Positions 42,792 through 51,443 of a DNA stretch of 64,000 nt are shown one piece after another. The stretch is from Chloroflexia bacterium SDU3-3 (GTDB lineage Bacteria; Chloroflexota; Chloroflexia; Chloroflexales; Roseiflexaceae): contig WBOU01000004.1 of NCBI GenBank assembly GCA_009268125.1, positions 84,494 to 148,493 of the forward strand, read 5' to 3'. A program made the position numbers and the translations under genes. Within the stretch, counting starts at the first letter, position 1. Each line of letters begins with the position of its first letter. The notes under the pieces were generated by a model, which was not told the origin of the DNA, ran no database searches, and saw nothing but the letters and a program-made list of their open reading frames with translations.

Positions 42792-43567
42792 CGGTCGGCG
42801 AGCTGCTGGCCAGCGTCGGGCGCTCGTGGGTGCGGCTGCTGCTCTACCCCGGCGGCACGAGCGCGCTGCTGCTGGCGCTGGCCGCGCTTTCCCGCAGCCG
42901 CCCCTGGCGCGCCGCGCTGCTGGCCCGCCACCCCTGGCTGGCGCTGGCCGCGCCCTGGCTGGCCATCGCCATGCTGCCCCTGCCCGGCGCTGCCGACCTG
43001 GGCTACTGGCCCGACTGCGTGGTGACGCTGGCGCTGCTCGACCTGCCCTGGCTGGCCACGCTGGCCCGCGATCTGGGCGCAGATCGCCAGCGGGCCGCGC
43101 GCTCGCTGGCCAGCCTACTGAACGGCTATCCGCCGCTGCTGCTGGGCCTGCTGCTCTGCGGCGGGGGAACTTTCGACATGCGACAGCTGTTTGCCGCGCC
43201 CACCACGCAGCCTGCGGGGCTGCTGCACTGGATGGGGGCCGCCGCCATCACATGCGCGCTGCCGCCGCTGCTGGGGCTTGGCCCCTTCGCCCAGCCGCCG
43301 CGCGAGGATGGCTATGCACTGCCGCTGGCGCTGCGCGGCGTTGGCTACTACTGCGTGGCCGCGCTGCCCTGGCTGATGCCGCTGGATGGGCAGATCTGGC
43401 AGGCGCTGCCGCCGCTGGCGCTAGGCCTAGGGCTGTGGGGCTTCCACGCGGCCAGCCGCCGCGCCGGGCCACGCCCATGGGCCTGGGGCTACCTTGCGCT
43501 GGATGTGGCGCTGGCGTGTGGGCTGGCGGCGGGCGCGGGCTTCGCGCTGGCGCAGCGCTTCCAGTAG
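42788..43567 (+). CDS. Membrane protein resembling NuoH/HyfC
   Basis: 259 residues from GTG 42788, which overlaps the preceding stop by three bases. It has about seven membrane segments. LLLYPGGTSALLLAL near the start and the Trp/Pro-rich loops recall the NuoH/HyfC (complex I subunit 1) family, but the conserved acidic quinone-loop residues are not evident. The pairing with a NuoL/M-like gene supports a divergent membrane oxidoreductase pair. Confidence in the family is low. Confidence 0.45.
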   Translation: MTVGELLASVGRSWVRLLLYPGGTSALLLALAALSRSRPWRAALLARHPWLALAAPWLAIAMLPLPGAADLGYWPDCVVTLALLDLPWLATLARDLGADRQRAARSLASLLNGYPPLLLGLLLCGGGTFDMRQLFAAPTTQPAGLLHWMGAAAITCALPPLLGLGPFAQPPREDGYALPLALRGVGYYCVAALPWLMPLDGQIWQALPPLALGLGLWGFHAASRRAGPRPWAWGYLALDVALACGLAAGAGFALAQRFQ

Positions 43568-43574
43568 CAGCGCA

Positions 43575-43915
43575 CCACCAAGGCTTCAAGGGAACGAATA
43601 ACCACGAAGACGCGAAGGCACGAGGGATATTGGTTTTACCACCGAGCGTAGATAGAACATATAGTCCAGCCCTTCATCAACCCCAAGCAGCCCTCCATCA
43701 ACCCCAAGCGATCATAGTGCAAGCCACGCTACAAACGAGCGCTGCACCCATATCGCCTGCGCGCCATAATCGCTGCTCCATCCTACCCACCTGGCCCATG
43801 CGGCGAAGGTGCTACTCGTGCAAACTGGCCATATGCGCGAACAATAGCCGCCATGGGTCAGCACGGGAACGCTCAAAATTGGGGATTCCAAGGGGGCATC
43901 GCCCTCACATGGTGT
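43575..43915 (+). repeat. Composite dispersed repeat, copy D
   Basis: Starts with CACCACCAAGGCTTCAAGGG and ACCACGAAGACGCGAAGGCA. It continues with CCACCTGGCCCATGCGGCGA (about 43788), CTGGCCATATGCGCGAACAA and GGGAACGCTCAAAATTGGGG (about 43866). It contains a 21-bp tandem pair (43670-43690 and 43691-43711, core CATCAACCCCAAGC). No gene is supported between 43568 and 44475. Confidence 0.75.
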
Positions 43916-43979
43916 CACGTTGTACCACGTTTCAAGGCTTTTTTTGGGCACCCATGCCCGATCGCTTGCCGATGCACTG

Positions 43980-44198
43980 CATTGCGATCATCGTACCCGA
44001 CCCGATGATCGCAATGATCCACCACGGGTGTCGGGGCGGACCTGGTGTCCGCCCCAGCGCGATGCGCCGCGTTCATCGCCACGCGACCCGATGCTCACGG
44101 TGCGCTCCGATGCGCGCCGTAAGCATGCATCGCCCGCATCGCAGGGGCATGCGATGCGGGCGATGCAATGCGGCGTGGGCGGACACCAGGTCCGCCCC
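43980..44198. repeat. Cluster of long perfect palindromes
   Basis: Three structures are nested. Arms CATTGCGATCATCG (43980-43993) and CGATGATCGCAATG (44003-44016). Arms GCATCGCCCGCATCGCA (44127-44143) and TGCGATGCGGGCGATGC (44150-44166). The self-complementary GGGGCGGACCTGGTGTCCGC (44033-44055) has its inverse copy at 44177-44198, so these two ends flank about 120 bases as terminal inverted repeats. The GGCGGACACCAGGTCCGCC ends resemble intergenic palindromes common in environmental bacteria. Confidence 0.75.
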
Positions 44199-44304
44199 TA
44201 CAACAATGATTCCGTCGTGCACACGCCTAACCATTACTCGTAATAACCACCGATCATCCTCGGCACGCAGTCTTGCCCCGCATGCCGCATCCCAATGCCC
44301 CGCT

Positions 44305-44465
44305 CATGAAAGTGACACCTGTTGAGGGGCATCACCCCATGGCGGGGTTGCTCGGGGCCTGCCCCTAGCCGCCGCCCGCGCAGGGCATCCACCCACCAGT
44401 CAAGAGGAGCCATCATAATCGAGGCCGAAGCCGGTCGGCCCGACCTGCAACCCCAAGCAGCCTCA
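44305..44465 (+). repeat. Composite dispersed repeat, copy E (3' module)
   Basis: GTGACACCTGTTGAGGGGCA, a GC hairpin tail (GGGGCCTGCCCCTAGCCGCC), then AGAGGAGCCATCATAATCGA. It matches copy C. A CAACCCCAAGCAGCC motif at its end is shared with the tandem pair in copy D. Confidence 0.7.
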
Positions 44466-44475
44466 GTGCAACACT

Positions 44476-45405
44476 CTAGCTCAGCGGGATCACATCGAGC
44501 GGGGCCTCGGCATCGCCGTGATAGCGGGAGAGCATCGCGGGCCGATACATGCCCCGGTCGGTCACAATCGCGCCGATCTGGGCGGGGGAGATCGGGTCGC
44601 CGCTGGCGGAGGCGAAGGCGGCGGCATCCGGCCCGCTAGGGGCCAGCAGGTAGCAGGGGATAGCCAGCGAGCGCGCCTGGGCGATAGCCGCGCCCGCGCC
44701 TGCCGGGCACACCGCTGCGCCATCCTCGGCCACGGCGATGGCAGGGAAGATCGCCAGAGTTGCGCCCGCCGCCGCCAGCGCGGCGATGTCGGGCAGGGGC
44801 TGGGCGGGCTGGCCTGCCTGCGATGCCAGGGCCAGCAGCCCCGCCGCGCCAGCCTGCTCGCCTGCGACCAGCAGCAGCGGCCAGGGCTGGGCGGCAGGCA
44901 GCGCCGCCAGCAGGGCCAGCAGCGGCATGCCGCCCAGCCCCCAGCACAGCACGCGGTCGTCGGGCAGCACCAGGCTGGCCGCGTGGCCGCCGCAGCGCCG
45001 CGCCGCCCGATCCGCGCGGCGGGCCAGCGCGTCGGCCCAGTCCAGCGCCACGGCGGCGGCATCCTGGCCCGCCAGCAGCGCCGCATCCAGCTTCTCCCGC
45101 AGCGCATCCAGCGCCCCAGCCAGCGGCAGCAGCTCGCCCAGCGCCTGGGCCGCTTGGATGAGCTGGCCGCGCCGCGCATCGGTGGGGCGGCCAGCCCAGG
45201 CGTGGGCGGCCTGCGCCAGCGCGTAGCCTGCGCCGATCTGACCCGCCAGCGCATCGGCGCGGGCAAGGGCACGCAGCCCGCCGAGCTCGCCCAGATCGAG
45301 CGGACGGAGCGCAGGTGCGCTGGCCAGATCCAGCGCAAACAGCTGGTTCAGATCCGCGTCGTAGCGCAGGATGTCGGCGTATCGTGCGATAGCAAGACGG
45401 GCCAT
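44476..45405 (-). CDS. IF-2B (eIF2B/MtnA-like) domain protein
   Basis: 309 residues, Ala-rich. The C-terminal pattern QARSLAIPCYLLAPSGP followed by ISPAQIGAIVTDRGMYRP matches the Rossmann-like half of eIF2B/MtnA proteins (sugar-phosphate isomerases and relatives). The N-terminal helical part fits too. The catalytic Cys and Asp of methylthioribose-1-phosphate isomerase are not clearly present, so a related isomerase or a divergent member is likely. It lies 20 bases downstream of a Nudix gene and forms an operon with it. Confidence 0.5.
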   Translation of the reverse strand: MARLAIARYADILRYDADLNQLFALDLASAPALRPLDLGELGGLRALARADALAGQIGAGYALAQAAHAWAGRPTDARRGQLIQAAQALGELLPLAGALDALREKLDAALLAGQDAAAVALDWADALARRADRAARRCGGHAASLVLPDDRVLCWGLGGMPLLALLAALPAAQPWPLLLVAGEQAGAAGLLALASQAGQPAQPLPDIAALAAAGATLAIFPAIAVAEDGAAVCPAGAGAAIAQARSLAIPCYLLAPSGPDAAAFASASGDPISPAQIGAIVTDRGMYRPAMLSRYHGDAEAPLDVIPLS

Positions 45406-45425
45406 AGTTGCTCCTCTCGGCTGGC

Positions 45426-46022
45426 CTAGGGCTGCCGCAGCAGCTCGTAGGACAGCTCGTGTACGGCGGCGCGAAACGCGCCCCAGTCGCGCCAGCTGCC
45501 CTTGACATCGTCGCTGTACTGATCGGGCGTGGCACGCAGGTGGGCGGCCATGGCGGGAAGCTCATCGATCGCAATCTCGCGGTAGGCCGCCACCCGCTCG
45601 TCGGGGTCGTTGTTGGTAAACGTGCCGCCCAGCTCGGTGACCAGAAAGGCATAGGTGGCAAAATCGGGCATCTCATCGGGGCGCACATCGCCCAGGTAGT
45701 ACTCCAGCACGGCCAAGAAGCGTGCCACCTCGGTCTCCAGCCCGGTCTCCTCCCAAATCTCACGCTCCAGAGCCTGCTCGATCGGCTCGCCGTGGCGCAC
45801 CCCGCCGGTGAGCAGGCGGAACGCGCCCTCGGGGTAGTAGTCCTTGATCGAGGTGAGCAGGCGGCCATCGGTGCGCTGCACGATCATGCACACTTCGCTG
45901 GTGCGGTCGTCGTCGCAGATCGGCGAGAAGGTGGCGGGGGCCAGCTGGATGTAGAAGCGGGCAGGCTCGCCATACTGGCTGGCGAGCGCGGCGATCTCGG
46001 TCTCGACATGAGCGGGGAGCAC
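45426..46022 (-). CDS. Nudix hydrolase
   Basis: 198 residues. The Nudix box GGVRHGEPIEQALEREIWEE (GX5EX7REUXEEXGU) continues with TGLE and is complete, so it hydrolyses a nucleoside-diphosphate-linked substrate using Mg2+. The substrate cannot be read. It lies seven bases downstream of the RsmC-like gene and upstream of the IF-2B-like gene, so the three genes are cotranscribed. Confidence 0.88.
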   Translation of the reverse strand: MLPAHVETEIAALASQYGEPARFYIQLAPATFSPICDDDRTSEVCMIVQRTDGRLLTSIKDYYPEGAFRLLTGGVRHGEPIEQALEREIWEETGLETEVARFLAVLEYYLGDVRPDEMPDFATYAFLVTELGGTFTNNDPDERVAAYREIAIDELPAMAAHLRATPDQYSDDVKGSWRDWGAFRAAVHELSYELLRQP

Positions 46023-46029
46023 GGCGGCC

Positions 46030-47112
46030 TCACTTTGCTAGTGCGCCCTGGGCCTGCCAGAGCGTGAAGCTGGGCGTGGCGGCCAGCTTCTCGACCTGGG
46101 CGAACTGGGCGCGAAGAACGGATTCGTAGCGAAGAAAGCTGTTGGCCACCAGCAGGAAGCGCCCGCCGGGGGCCAGCAGCTCGCTGGCATAGGCGATAAA
46201 GCCGTGGGCCACATCGTAGCGCACATCCTTGCCCTGGTGGAAGGGCGGGTTGGTGGCGATCAGGTCGTAGGGGCCGCGCAGCGTGGGGGCGCGCACATCG
46301 GCGGCCTGCGCGCGGGCCTGGGCCAGCCCCAGCGCCGCCGCGTTGCGCTGGGCGGCGGCCACGGCGTACAGGCTCTCATCCAGCATGTCCACCTGGGCCG
46401 CGCCGCCCAGCCCCAGCGCCACCCCGATGATCCCGCAGCCGCAGCCCAGGTCGAGCGCGCGCAGGCCGCGCGGATCGCCCACGTGGGCCAGCAGCAGCTG
46501 GGTGGCCGGGTCGGCGTGATCGTAGGAGAACACGCCCGGCAGGCTGGCCAGGGCCACCGCGCCGCCCATGGCGGGCAGCGCAGCCGGAAAGCTGGCCCAG
46601 CTGGCCAGGGCCACGCCCGGCTCGGCGGCCCAGCCCGGCGGCGCGGGCGGGGTGGCGGGGCGCACGGCGCGGGCCACCCGCGCGCGGCGCCGGGCCAGCA
46701 GCGGCGCGGCCCCGCCGAATAGGGCCGCCGCGTCATCGATCTGCGATCGGATGCCCAGGTCGTTGGGGCCGCCCAGGTAGAGCGCGCCGCCCACGCGCAG
46801 CGCCGCCAGCGCCTCGACCAGCCAGCGGCGGGCCAGGGCGCGGCTCTGCGGCGCGGCCAGCACGGCCAAGTCGAACTGGCCGTAGGATTCGGGCGGCAGC
46901 GCCACGCCAGCAGCGGCGGCGCGGGGGCCAGCGGCGGCCAGCGCCTGGGCCAGGCGCGCGCTGCTGGTGTCGGCCAGCAGCAGCTGGCCGGGCCAGCGGG
47001 CGGCCAGCCCGCCAGCCAGCGCCAGGCCGCCGCCGTAGACCAGGGCGCGCTGGCCCGGCGGCGCGCCCAGCGCCTCTAGCAGCAGCTCGGGGGTCGGGTC
47101 GCGATCGCTCAT
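46030..47112 (-). CDS. RsmC-like class I SAM methyltransferase
   Basis: 360 residues with two Rossmann-like halves, as in 16S rRNA G1207 methyltransferase RsmC. The C-terminal half is catalytic: ALDLGCGCGIIGVALGL (SAM motif I) and ATNPPFHQGK (NPPF substrate motif). The N-terminal half is degenerate. It probably methylates guanine N2 in 16S rRNA. The ATG overlaps the stop of the sensor-kinase gene by four bases. Confidence 0.85.
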   Translation of the reverse strand: MSDRDPTPELLLEALGAPPGQRALVYGGGLALAGGLAARWPGQLLLADTSSARLAQALAAAGPRAAAAGVALPPESYGQFDLAVLAAPQSRALARRWLVEALAALRVGGALYLGGPNDLGIRSQIDDAAALFGGAAPLLARRRARVARAVRPATPPAPPGWAAEPGVALASWASFPAALPAMGGAVALASLPGVFSYDHADPATQLLLAHVGDPRGLRALDLGCGCGIIGVALGLGGAAQVDMLDESLYAVAAAQRNAAALGLAQARAQAADVRAPTLRGPYDLIATNPPFHQGKDVRYDVAHGFIAYASELLAPGGRFLLVANSFLRYESVLRAQFAQVEKLAATPSFTLWQAQGALAK

Positions 47113-49754
47113 GCCAGGCGCTCCTGGGCGGGGGCCGCCTTGGGCAGGCGCACCACAAAGGTGCTGCCCTTGCCCTCCTCGCTCGTCACCGTGATGGTTC
47201 CGTGATGTAGGCTCACTATCTCTTTCACCACATACAGCCCCAGGCCCATGCCGCTCACCCGCCGACCATCGATATTGCTGGCGCGGTAGAAGCGCTGGAA
47301 CAGCTGGGGCAGATCTTCCTTGGGTATGCCGATACCCTGATCCGCGACCGAGACTAGCACATGGCTGCCGTGGTCCTCAACCGTGATCGTGACCGGGTCC
47401 GGGTCGCTGCTGTATTTTAGCGCATTCTCAAGCAAGTTCTGAAACACCTGCTCAAGCCGCACTTCATCGCCCTCGATCAGCATATCCTGATCGCAGCCAG
47501 CGAACGCGATGCGGCTGCGCCCCGGCAGCACCTGCGCCTCGTGGATCACGCGATCGACCAGCTTGCAGATCCGCACCACCGAGTATTCGATCATCAGCTG
47601 CTGGCTCTGCAGCCGTGAGAGATCGAGCATGGATGAGACCATCTTGTACAGATGCTCGATCCGCATCAGCATCACGCGCACGGCGTAGCGGTCGCGCTCT
47701 TGGAAGGCCGGGTTCTCCTCGACGCGGCGCTGGAGCATCTCGGCGTAGCCGAGCAGCGCGGTGAGCGGCGTGCGCAGCTCGTGCGAGGCGATCGACAGAA
47801 ACTCGTCGCGCACCGTAATCGCCGTCTGGGCCTCGCGGAACAGCCGGGCATTGTCGATGCCCAGGCTGAGCCGCCGCGCCAGCTCCTCGGCCATATGCAG
47901 GTCGCTGGGGCCATAGCTGCGCTCGGTGGTGTCGATGGCCAGCAGCACACCGCCCAGGGGCTGGTGGCGGATATGCATCGGCGTGAAGATCAGCGATCGC
48001 GGCTCGATCTGCTGCGACAGCTCGCGGATGAAGGGGCTGAGCTCCGAGTGCTCGGTCACCATGTCGGTGACATAGGGCACAAGCTGCGCCCGCCACAGCG
48101 GCTCGCCCTGGCCTAGCGGCATCAGGCGCATCAGCTGCAGCGGCTGGATGAGCGCGGCCTTGTCGGGGTCGCTATGGGCGACGATCGTCTGCGCCGGTAC
48201 GCCCTGATCATCCAGCAGCTGGATGACGCACATATCGGCCACGCTGGGCACCGCCAGCCGCGCTACGGTATCGAGCGCCAACTCGTAGTTGGTGGTGCGC
48301 GCCAGGGTATAGCTGGCCTCGGCCAGAAAATGCTCGTGGTCGGCGGCCACGCGCTGGTCGTCGATATCGGTGCACGAGCCAAACCAACCCGCCGCGCCGA
48401 CATCCGCGTGGGGCGTAGGGATGATCCGGCTTAGGAACCAGCGGTAGACGCCATCGGCCCGCCGCAGCCGGTGCTCGGCCACCAGCGCCTCGCCGCTGCG
48501 GCGGGCCTGCTCCCAGGCCTGAAGCAGGCCGGGGCGGTCGGCGGGGTGGATGAGCCGCAGCCAGAGCGCCCTCGATGGCGCCTGTCCCTGCAGGCCGGTA
48601 TAGTCGTAGAAGGGCTGGTTGAAGTAGAAGATCTCGCCGTCGGCATCCATCGAGAAGACCAGCGACGCGATCGTGTCGGCCAGGGCGCGGTAGCGCGCCT
48701 CGGACTGCCGCAGCGCCGCCTCGGCGGCGTAGCGCTCGGTGATGTCACGGAACACCAGCACCACACCCAGCAGCTGACGCTGCGCATCGTGGATGGGCGC
48801 GCCGCTATCGTCGATTGGCCGCTCGGTGCCATCCTTGGCGATCAGCAGGGTGTGGTTGGCTAGGCCGGCCACCATGCCGCTGCGCAGCACCTTGGACACC
48901 GGGCTCTCGGTGGGCTGGCGCGTGCTCTCGCTGATGATCGTGAACACCTTCTCCAGCGCCTGGCCATGGGCCTCAGCCTGCAGCCAGCCGGTCAGATGCT
49001 CGGCCACCGCGTTCATGAAGGTGACCTGGCCCTGTATATCCGTGGCGATCAGGCCATCGCCGATGCTGGAGATGGTGGCGTGCAGCACGCTGCGCTCGTG
49101 GGCTAGCTGGGCAGCCGCCTGCAGGCGCTCGCGCATAGAGCGCTCCATCAGCACCGCCAGGCTGCCCAGCAGCACAATCGACAGGGCCAGGGCCACCAGC
49201 AGGCTGACCTGGGCAAGCAGCGAGCGCTGGTGGATCGCCGCCACTTCAACCTGCAGGTAGGTGGCCTGCTCCTGCTGGATGGATGCGATCTCCTCACGGA
49301 TCGCATCCATCAGCTGCTTGCCCCTGCCCGACTGCACCATGGCGATCGCCCCCTCATGGTCGCCCTGGTGGCTGAGCGCGATGGTCTGGGCCAGCTCATC
49401 GAGCTTCTGATCGATCAGGGCTTGCAAGGTAGCGATGTGGCCGGGCGATAGCGAGGGCGCGCGGCCCGCCGCATCCAGCAGCCCAACTTCCTGCTGGATG
49501 GACTGCACCGCGTGGCTATAGGGCGCCAAGTAGGCCTCGCTGCGGGAGAGCAAAAAGCCCCGCTGCCCGGTCTCGGCATCCTGCAGCAGCGAGAAAAGCT
49601 GCGCCACATCGAGATCAAAAGCATAGGCGGCCTGGATCTGATTCTGCGCCTGATCGATGCGGAACAGGCTATAGGATGCGATCCCAGCATTGATCATCAG
49701 CACCAGCGTAGTGATGCAGACAGCTACTAGGCTACGTCTACGAAGAAAGCGCAT
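47109..49754 (-). CDS. CHASE3-PAS-PAS-GAF sensor histidine kinase
   Basis: 881 residues. Two membrane helices (about 8-28 and 177-200) flank a CHASE3 sensor (about 30-175). Two PAS domains (about 218-345 and 345-475) and a GAF domain (about 480-625) follow. The HisKA domain has phospho-acceptor His658 in ASHELRTPLTALLGY. The ATPase has the N box FQNLLENALKYS and G boxes VADQGIGIPKED and GMGLGLYVV. There is no receiver, so it must pass phosphate to a regulator elsewhere; the HD-GYP regulator at 33.1 kb is one candidate. Confidence 0.93.
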   Translation of the reverse strand: MRFLRRRSLVAVCITTLVLMINAGIASYSLFRIDQAQNQIQAAYAFDLDVAQLFSLLQDAETGQRGFLLSRSEAYLAPYSHAVQSIQQEVGLLDAAGRAPSLSPGHIATLQALIDQKLDELAQTIALSHQGDHEGAIAMVQSGRGKQLMDAIREEIASIQQEQATYLQVEVAAIHQRSLLAQVSLLVALALSIVLLGSLAVLMERSMRERLQAAAQLAHERSVLHATISSIGDGLIATDIQGQVTFMNAVAEHLTGWLQAEAHGQALEKVFTIISESTRQPTESPVSKVLRSGMVAGLANHTLLIAKDGTERPIDDSGAPIHDAQRQLLGVVLVFRDITERYAAEAALRQSEARYRALADTIASLVFSMDADGEIFYFNQPFYDYTGLQGQAPSRALWLRLIHPADRPGLLQAWEQARRSGEALVAEHRLRRADGVYRWFLSRIIPTPHADVGAAGWFGSCTDIDDQRVAADHEHFLAEASYTLARTTNYELALDTVARLAVPSVADMCVIQLLDDQGVPAQTIVAHSDPDKAALIQPLQLMRLMPLGQGEPLWRAQLVPYVTDMVTEHSELSPFIRELSQQIEPRSLIFTPMHIRHQPLGGVLLAIDTTERSYGPSDLHMAEELARRLSLGIDNARLFREAQTAITVRDEFLSIASHELRTPLTALLGYAEMLQRRVEENPAFQERDRYAVRVMLMRIEHLYKMVSSMLDLSRLQSQQLMIEYSVVRICKLVDRVIHEAQVLPGRSRIAFAGCDQDMLIEGDEVRLEQVFQNLLENALKYSSDPDPVTITVEDHGSHVLVSVADQGIGIPKEDLPQLFQRFYRASNIDGRRVSGMGLGLYVVKEIVSLHHGTITVTSEEGKGSTFVVRLPKAAPAQERLA

Positions 49755-49849
49755 AGGCGGGCCTCACGAGCATGGGTTTCCCCCAGAGCGCATTCTGGCG
49801 AGCGCGCTAGGAAGGTTGGCGACCTCGGATAAGGTGCAGGGCAGGGATA

Positions 49850-50671
49850 CTACGCCAGCCGCCGCAGGAACGCCGCGCCGAGCTGATCATCCCAGCGGGC
49901 GAGCGGGTCGTGCGGCCCGTGCGAGTCGGAGCCGCCGGTGACGAGCAGACCGTAGCGCTGGGCCAGCTGCCCGTAGATCTGCTGCTGCGTAGGCGTGTGT
50001 GTGGGGTAGTATACCTCTATTCCATCCAGGCCCGCGTCGGCCATGGCCGCGATGTCGTGCTCGGTAGCTGGGATGGCGTAGATGCCCTTGGATCGGCCAG
50101 GGTGGGCCAGCACCACCGTGCCGCCCAGCGGGTGGGCCACCGCGATGATCTCATCCACGCCCAGCGGGCGGTAGGCCCCCGCCAGCTCGGTGAGGATGTA
50201 GCGCATGCCGGCGGCCTCGTCGCTCTCGGCGGCATCGCGGCCTGGCAGGGCGTTCTCGCGGGCCAGCGCGGTGCCCACATCGGCCACATTGATCGGGCGG
50301 TCGATCGCATCCAGGCCGCCCAGCCGGAAGCCGTGGGCATCCAGATGCGCGCGCAGGGCCAGGGCGTCGGCGTGGTTGCGGGAGAACACCGCATCGCAGA
50401 GCGCCAGCAGCTCGGGAGCCTCGGGGGCCACCCCGTACACCAGCGTGTGCCACAGCTTGCCGCCGAAGCCGCTGTCGATCTCCACGCCCGCGATCACCCG
50501 CAGCCCCTGGGCCGCGCCCGCATCCAGCAGGGCGCGCACGCTGGCCACGGTATTGTGGTCGGCGGCGGCGATAGTGGTGAGGCCGGCGGCCTGCGCGGCA
50601 GCCACCAGCGCGGCGGGCTGCCATGTGGAGTGGTGGGGGGTGGCGTTGGTGTGGATGTGTAGGTCGAACAT
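49850..50671 (-). CDS. PHP-domain phosphoesterase
   Basis: 273 residues. MFDLHIHTNATPHHSTW is the first PHP metal motif; AAADHNTVAS, GVEIDSG, VLAHPGRSKGI and TGGSDSHGPHDP give the other His/Asp/Glu ligands. It resembles the TrpH/RNase AM-type 3',5'-nucleotide phosphatases. Monocistronic as far as can be seen. Confidence 0.88.
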   Translation of the reverse strand: MFDLHIHTNATPHHSTWQPAALVAAAQAAGLTTIAAADHNTVASVRALLDAGAAQGLRVIAGVEIDSGFGGKLWHTLVYGVAPEAPELLALCDAVFSRNHADALALRAHLDAHGFRLGGLDAIDRPINVADVGTALARENALPGRDAAESDEAAGMRYILTELAGAYRPLGVDEIIAVAHPLGGTVVLAHPGRSKGIYAIPATEHDIAAMADAGLDGIEVYYPTHTPTQQQIYGQLAQRYGLLVTGGSDSHGPHDPLARWDDQLGAAFLRRLA

Positions 50672-50826
50672 GGCTATGCTTGCCTCTTGCTAAATTTCAC
50701 CTAACGAATCCTGACGATAAAAACTCGCCATACCGCACATCAAGGCCAAATCTGCTCGATCGCGGCGGCGGTGCTGCATGAGTGTACCATACTATAGTAC
50801 TAGAACAAAAGAGGACCATGGAGAGG

Positions 50827-50855
50827 TTGCAACTAAGAACAATGGCCACTATAAT
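50827..50855 (+). promoter_or_regulatory. Promoter of the small helical protein gene
   Basis: TTGCAA (50827-50832), a 17-base spacer and perfect TATAAT (50850-50855), giving a leader of about 105 bases. A second -10-like TATAGT lies at 50793. Nothing else is seen in 50672-50966. Confidence 0.65.
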
Positions 50856-50966
50856 CGTGTCGTATTCTTCTCGTGATCTCGCTCAAAAAAGAAGGGTTCG
50901 CGCCTAACCAGGCAAGGCCCCGGCTAGGTCGCTACTTGGTCACATGGGGTCAGAAAGTCCATCACG

Positions 50967-51374
50967 ATGCACGAATTCCCTTTACCATCCCCCAACGAGT
51001 CAGCATCGGACGATCAATCAGCTTTGGATGATGTGCTGCTCCAGATCGAGCGAGCTATCACCGCGCTCGTGAGCGTCGCCGATCAGGTTGTGGCGGCAGC
51101 CGTACCACGGCAGGCTATTCCGCTGCTTTTCGAGCGAATAGATTTTAACGCCCGCCGTGCTGGGGAGGCAATGCGGGTTCTGCGCGAACTCAACCTTTCA
51201 AATAACACACCTGCCACCGAGCTTTCGCAGAGCCTCACGGTCGTCGTTCTCGTCGCCGATATGGTTGTTAGCGGGCACCTGCCGCCCACCTCGCTTGGCG
51301 ACGAAGATCTGTTCCGCCGCAATGTGCTGCGCGCGCAGCACTGCCTGGCCCAGCTCCAAGAAGGCCAATCGTAG
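50967..51374 (+). CDS. Small helical hypothetical protein
   Basis: 135 residues, acidic and predicted all-helical (DDVLLQIERAITALVSVADQ, FERIDFNARRAGEAMRVLRE). Codon use is less GC-biased than its neighbours. No family recognised. A good promoter and a classic terminator bracket it, so it is a real single-gene unit. A weak GGTCAG lies before the ATG. Confidence 0.65.
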   Translation: MHEFPLPSPNESASDDQSALDDVLLQIERAITALVSVADQVVAAAVPRQAIPLLFERIDFNARRAGEAMRVLRELNLSNNTPATELSQSLTVVVLVADMVVSGHLPPTSLGDEDLFRRNVLRAQHCLAQLQEGQS

Positions 51375-51383
51375 CCAGCACAC

Positions 51384-51425
51384 AAAAGCCCCGCGATACC
51401 AGCCAGTGGTATCGCGGGGCTTTTT
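51384..51425 (+). terminator. Strong rho-independent terminator
   Basis: AAAGCCCCGCGATACCA and TGGTATCGCGGGGCTTTTT with loop GCCAG. It ends the small helical-protein gene and may also stop pth transcription from the other side. Confidence 0.9.
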
Positions 51426-51443
51426 CTATGAGCACGGCCAGCG

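Noticed and set aside
43920..44243. Small frame in the palindrome cluster
   Set aside because: It is generated by the palindromic GC repeats and has no start site or family.
42745..44325. Long plus-strand frame running from the NuoH-like gene into the repeat island
   Set aside because: It reads the wrong frame of a membrane gene, then low-complexity repeat DNA.
50818..50907. A 29-residue frame (MERLQLRTMATII...) after GAGGA
   Set aside because: The better reading is promoter DNA: TTGCAA, 17 bases and TATAAT lie inside it. No family or conservation evidence.
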